A DNA stretch of 61,002 nt from positions 1 to 61,002 of the forward strand of contig JALCMP010000011.1 of NCBI GenBank assembly GCA_022648545.1. The letters are read 5' to 3'. Made by a program: the position numbers and the translations under genes. The notes under the pieces were generated by a model. The model was not told where the DNA came from and made no database searches. It saw only the letters and a list, made by a program, of their open reading frames with translations. The DNA is from Bacteroidales bacterium. Lineage in GTDB: Bacteria; Bacteroidota; Bacteroidia; Bacteroidales; UBA932. Positions 59,192 through 61,002 of the stretch are shown piece by piece (position 1 is the stretch's first letter; each line of letters starts with the position of its first letter).

Positions 59192-60280
59192 TCAGTCAAA
59201 TTTTCCTGATACGAAAAAATTGACGAGCGGTCTTATTGGAGAATTGGTAATCAACGTTATGGTGAATACCTGTTCTCCTTTTAATTTGTTTACGGGCAAT
59301 GTAACGGAAAGCGTTCCTTTGCGTCCGGGTTCCAGGGCTGCCGGATATGAAACTTTAATAATATCGGAATTGCTGTCCGCCTTATGAATTATAAGGGTGT
59401 TTTTTCCTTCGTTTTTTATGGAGAACGAAGCCTTTGCCGTTTTTCCGTAAGGAATTTTTCCGAAGTCATAAACGTTCTTGTCTGCGGACAGGAGTGAGCC
59501 CCCGGCTTTTTGTATTTCGGATAATCCGGAGAAATTATCAATGATCAGCGCTTCTGCGACGAATGGCTTCTTTTGCTGAATTCCGTTGCAAAAAATCTTG
59601 GCGGCATATTGTGTTTTCCCCCATTGCTTTTTTACCCTTGTATCGGCTGTAAAATATATTTCGCCAACATCACCCGCCTTGATTTCCGAAGGCCGGGCCT
59701 GTACGGTAAAGCCAGGAGTGATCTGTTCGAATTTAAGTTTTATGCTTTTGTTCCCGTTATTGGCGAAAGGGACCGAAGAAGATTTTATTTCGCCCTGTTC
59801 TATTTCGCCCATACCCTGTATTCTGTTTCTGAATCCTACAGACCCTATATGTTCCGGAAACATTTCTTTTACGCTTTTCTCTTTCTCGTATGCTATTCCC
59901 CTTATTTTTAGTATTATAGGTCTGTCGGAGGCCGATGTGTATACGCTTATTATCTTGTCGAACGGAAAAGGTCCCTGGTCATTGCTGAAAGTTATTTTAA
60001 TAGAGCCTTTCTGTCCCGGTTTTACGGGAGCTCTGTCCCATTGCGGCGTAGTGCATCCGCAGGAAGTAAGAATATTATATATGACTATTGTAGAATCTCC
60101 GGTATTCTCATATTTGAAAACACAGCTCCGCGGTCCTTCACTTATGAGAATCTTCCCGAAATTATGTATCATTTCATTGAATTTAAGCGGCGAAGGATTG
60201 TTAGCTTGTGAATAGGAAATTGTCGTTCCCGTTAATAAAGTAAGAAACGTTAAGATTATAATGAGCAGGCTTTTTTTCAT
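59192..60280 (-). CDS. Exported DUF1573 protein with three Ig-like domains
   Basis: A 362-residue protein with a signal peptide (about 1-24, ending SYSQA). The first domain (about 30-125) has the DUF1573 hallmark SCGCTTPQW, followed by APVKPGQKGSIKITFSNDQGPFPFDKII. Two related beta-sandwich domains follow (about 135-245 and 260-362). DUF1573 proteins are abundant in Bacteroidota and are of unknown function. The minus-strand elements TATATTTG and TAACTTTG near 60305-60325 are possible -7 boxes. It is convergent with rho, 15 bases apart, and no terminator is evident between them. Confidence 0.88.
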   Translation of the reverse strand: MKKSLLIIILTFLTLLTGTTISYSQANNPSPLKFNEMIHNFGKILISEGPRSCVFKYENTGDSTIVIYNILTSCGCTTPQWDRAPVKPGQKGSIKITFSNDQGPFPFDKIISVYTSASDRPIILKIRGIAYEKEKSVKEMFPEHIGSVGFRNRIQGMGEIEQGEIKSSSVPFANNGNKSIKLKFEQITPGFTVQARPSEIKAGDVGEIYFTADTRVKKQWGKTQYAAKIFCNGIQQKKPFVAEALIIDNFSGLSEIQKAGGSLLSADKNVYDFGKIPYGKTAKASFSIKNEGKNTLIIHKADSNSDIIKVSYPAALEPGRKGTLSVTLPVNKLKGEQVFTITLITNSPIRPLVNFFVSGKFD

Positions 60281-60400
60281 AAAGGATATGTAATTAAATC
60301 AAATATATTGCAAAGTTACTTGATTTGCAGAAAATATATAATTAATTTTGATAATTCATTGAACTGCAACATTTCAATATCTTAAATATAATTTAAAGCT

Positions 60401-61002
60401 ATGAAAATTAAAAAACTATCCGGGATTATTATCCTGTTATCGTCGCTGGTATTTATGTATTCCTGCGGAGGAAGATATAAATACGAAAAATTCTCCGGCG
60501 ATCCTATGCATACGCGTATTTATACGCTTGATAACGGTCTTAAGGTTTACATGTCGGTAAATAAGGCAACTCCCAGAATACAGACATATATTGCCGTAAA
60601 GGTAGGAGCAAAAAACGATCCGATAGAAACCACCGGGCTTGCACATTATTTTGAACATCTTATGTTCAAAGGAACCCCGCACTTCGGAACCATCAATTAT
60701 GACAAGGAAAAGCCGCTGTTGGATTCAATAGAGAATAACTTCGAATATTACAGAACCATAACCGATCCCTCTCTCAGGAAGAAGGTATATGCGCGTATAG
60801 ACAGTATATCTTATCAGGCTTCCAAATATGCAGTGGCAAATGAATATGATAAACTTATGGCGGCCATTGGTGCCGAGGGGTCTAATGCTTCTACAGGATA
60901 CGATTGTACAATTTTCCAGGAAAATATACCGTCCAACGAAATAACCAACTGGGCGAAAATCCAATCCGACAGATTTATGAATCCGGTCATAAGAGGATTC
61001 CA
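60401..61002 (+). CDS. M16-family zinc peptidase lipoprotein (partial)
   Basis: The first 200 residues of a longer gene that runs off the window. A lipoprotein signal peptide (MKIKKLSGIIILLSSLVFMYSC) places the lipid on the cysteine at residue 22. The M16 domain follows at once (YTLDNGLKVYMSVNKATPRIQ, then TTGLAHYFEHLMFKGTPHFG) with the inverted zinc motif H-Y-F-E-H. M16 peptidases degrade exported peptides and signal sequences; bacterial ones in Bacteroidota are often about 900 residues with two M16 repeats. A -7-like TAATTTTG (60343-60350) lies upstream without a good -33. The start is the ATG at 60401. Confidence 0.88.
   Translation, partial: MKIKKLSGIIILLSSLVFMYSCGGRYKYEKFSGDPMHTRIYTLDNGLKVYMSVNKATPRIQTYIAVKVGAKNDPIETTGLAHYFEHLMFKGTPHFGTINYDKEKPLLDSIENNFEYYRTITDPSLRKKVYARIDSISYQASKYAVANEYDKLMAAIGAEGSNASTGYDCTIFQENIPSNEITNWAKIQSDRFMNPVIRGF

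Noticed and set aside
1-61002. Mobile elements, CRISPR arrays, toxin-antitoxin or phage-defence genes
   Set aside because: I found no transposase, integrase, terminal repeats, regular repeat-spacer units or recognisable defence domains. Gene content is core chromosome throughout.

Overview
The window reads as a contiguous piece of chromosome from an anaerobic member of the Bacteroidota, most likely Bacteroidales. The signs are the promoters (TTTG, 19-21 bases, TAnnTTTG, the form used by the Bacteroides primary sigma factor), few Shine-Dalgarno sites, a complete Bat (Bacteroides aerotolerance) cluster, a Rho factor with a very long low-complexity insert, outer-membrane barrels with a carboxypeptidase-like N-terminal domain, an LptD-type protein, and an oxygen-sensitive class III ribonucleotide reductase. 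I cannot name the genus. Nearly all of the window is core genome. I see no rRNA, insertion sequence, prophage or CRISPR array.

Layout: 1-3775 (minus strand) holds an ExbB/ExbD energy-transfer pair and truA-glnB-amtB. 3832-14211 (plus) is a nine-gene run: MoxR, DUF58, a membrane-anchored partner, BatA, a BatB-BatC fusion, BatD, BatE and a metallophosphoesterase-propeller protein. 14225-17549 has a sirtuin facing rplU-rpmA-serS-ruvC. 17656-20502 encodes a large outer-membrane barrel. 20559-27316 (minus) carries queD-polA-sigma-rsmG, then rpmH as its own unit with promoter and terminator, then PASTA-rluD. 27418-32195 (plus) holds tpiA, nrdD-nrdG, prmA and tRNA-Leu(UAG). 32226-34760 (minus) encodes a membrane phosphoesterase and a MATE exporter. 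34880-43707 (plus) holds serB, tig-clpP-clpX, an M20 peptidase, pyrF and a 5'-nucleotidase-like protein. 43670-47675 (minus) is rsfS-ftsH-cdsA-psd. birA faces rpe, pepD and dnaA. 52398-57233 is an envelope group (MlaD/MCE protein, amidase, divergent LptD). The window ends with rho, a DUF1573 protein and the start of an M16 peptidase lipoprotein.

How the genes work together: the Bat block is the most system-like region. A MoxR AAA+ ATPase, a DUF58 protein, two membrane VWA proteins, TPR and SH3 modules and a large exported protein probably form one envelope complex, here extended by an exported phosphoesterase-propeller protein. The other clusters are protein quality control (trigger factor, ClpXP, FtsH, a dipeptidase), phospholipid synthesis (CdsA, Psd) and envelope building (LptD, MlaD, amidase).

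The most useful hunt results are a DNA polymerase I whose three proofreading motifs are gone; a Rho with about 187 disordered residues and nested dyads over its promoter; a perfect 16-base palindrome upstream of nrdDG; a strongly structured AT-rich region upstream of dnaA; an rpe terminator hidden inside the end of birA; and a Bat operon with a BatB-BatC fusion plus an unusual ninth gene. I did not find a clearly new defence or mobile system. All functions are inferred from sequence motifs and gene context; no database search was possible.
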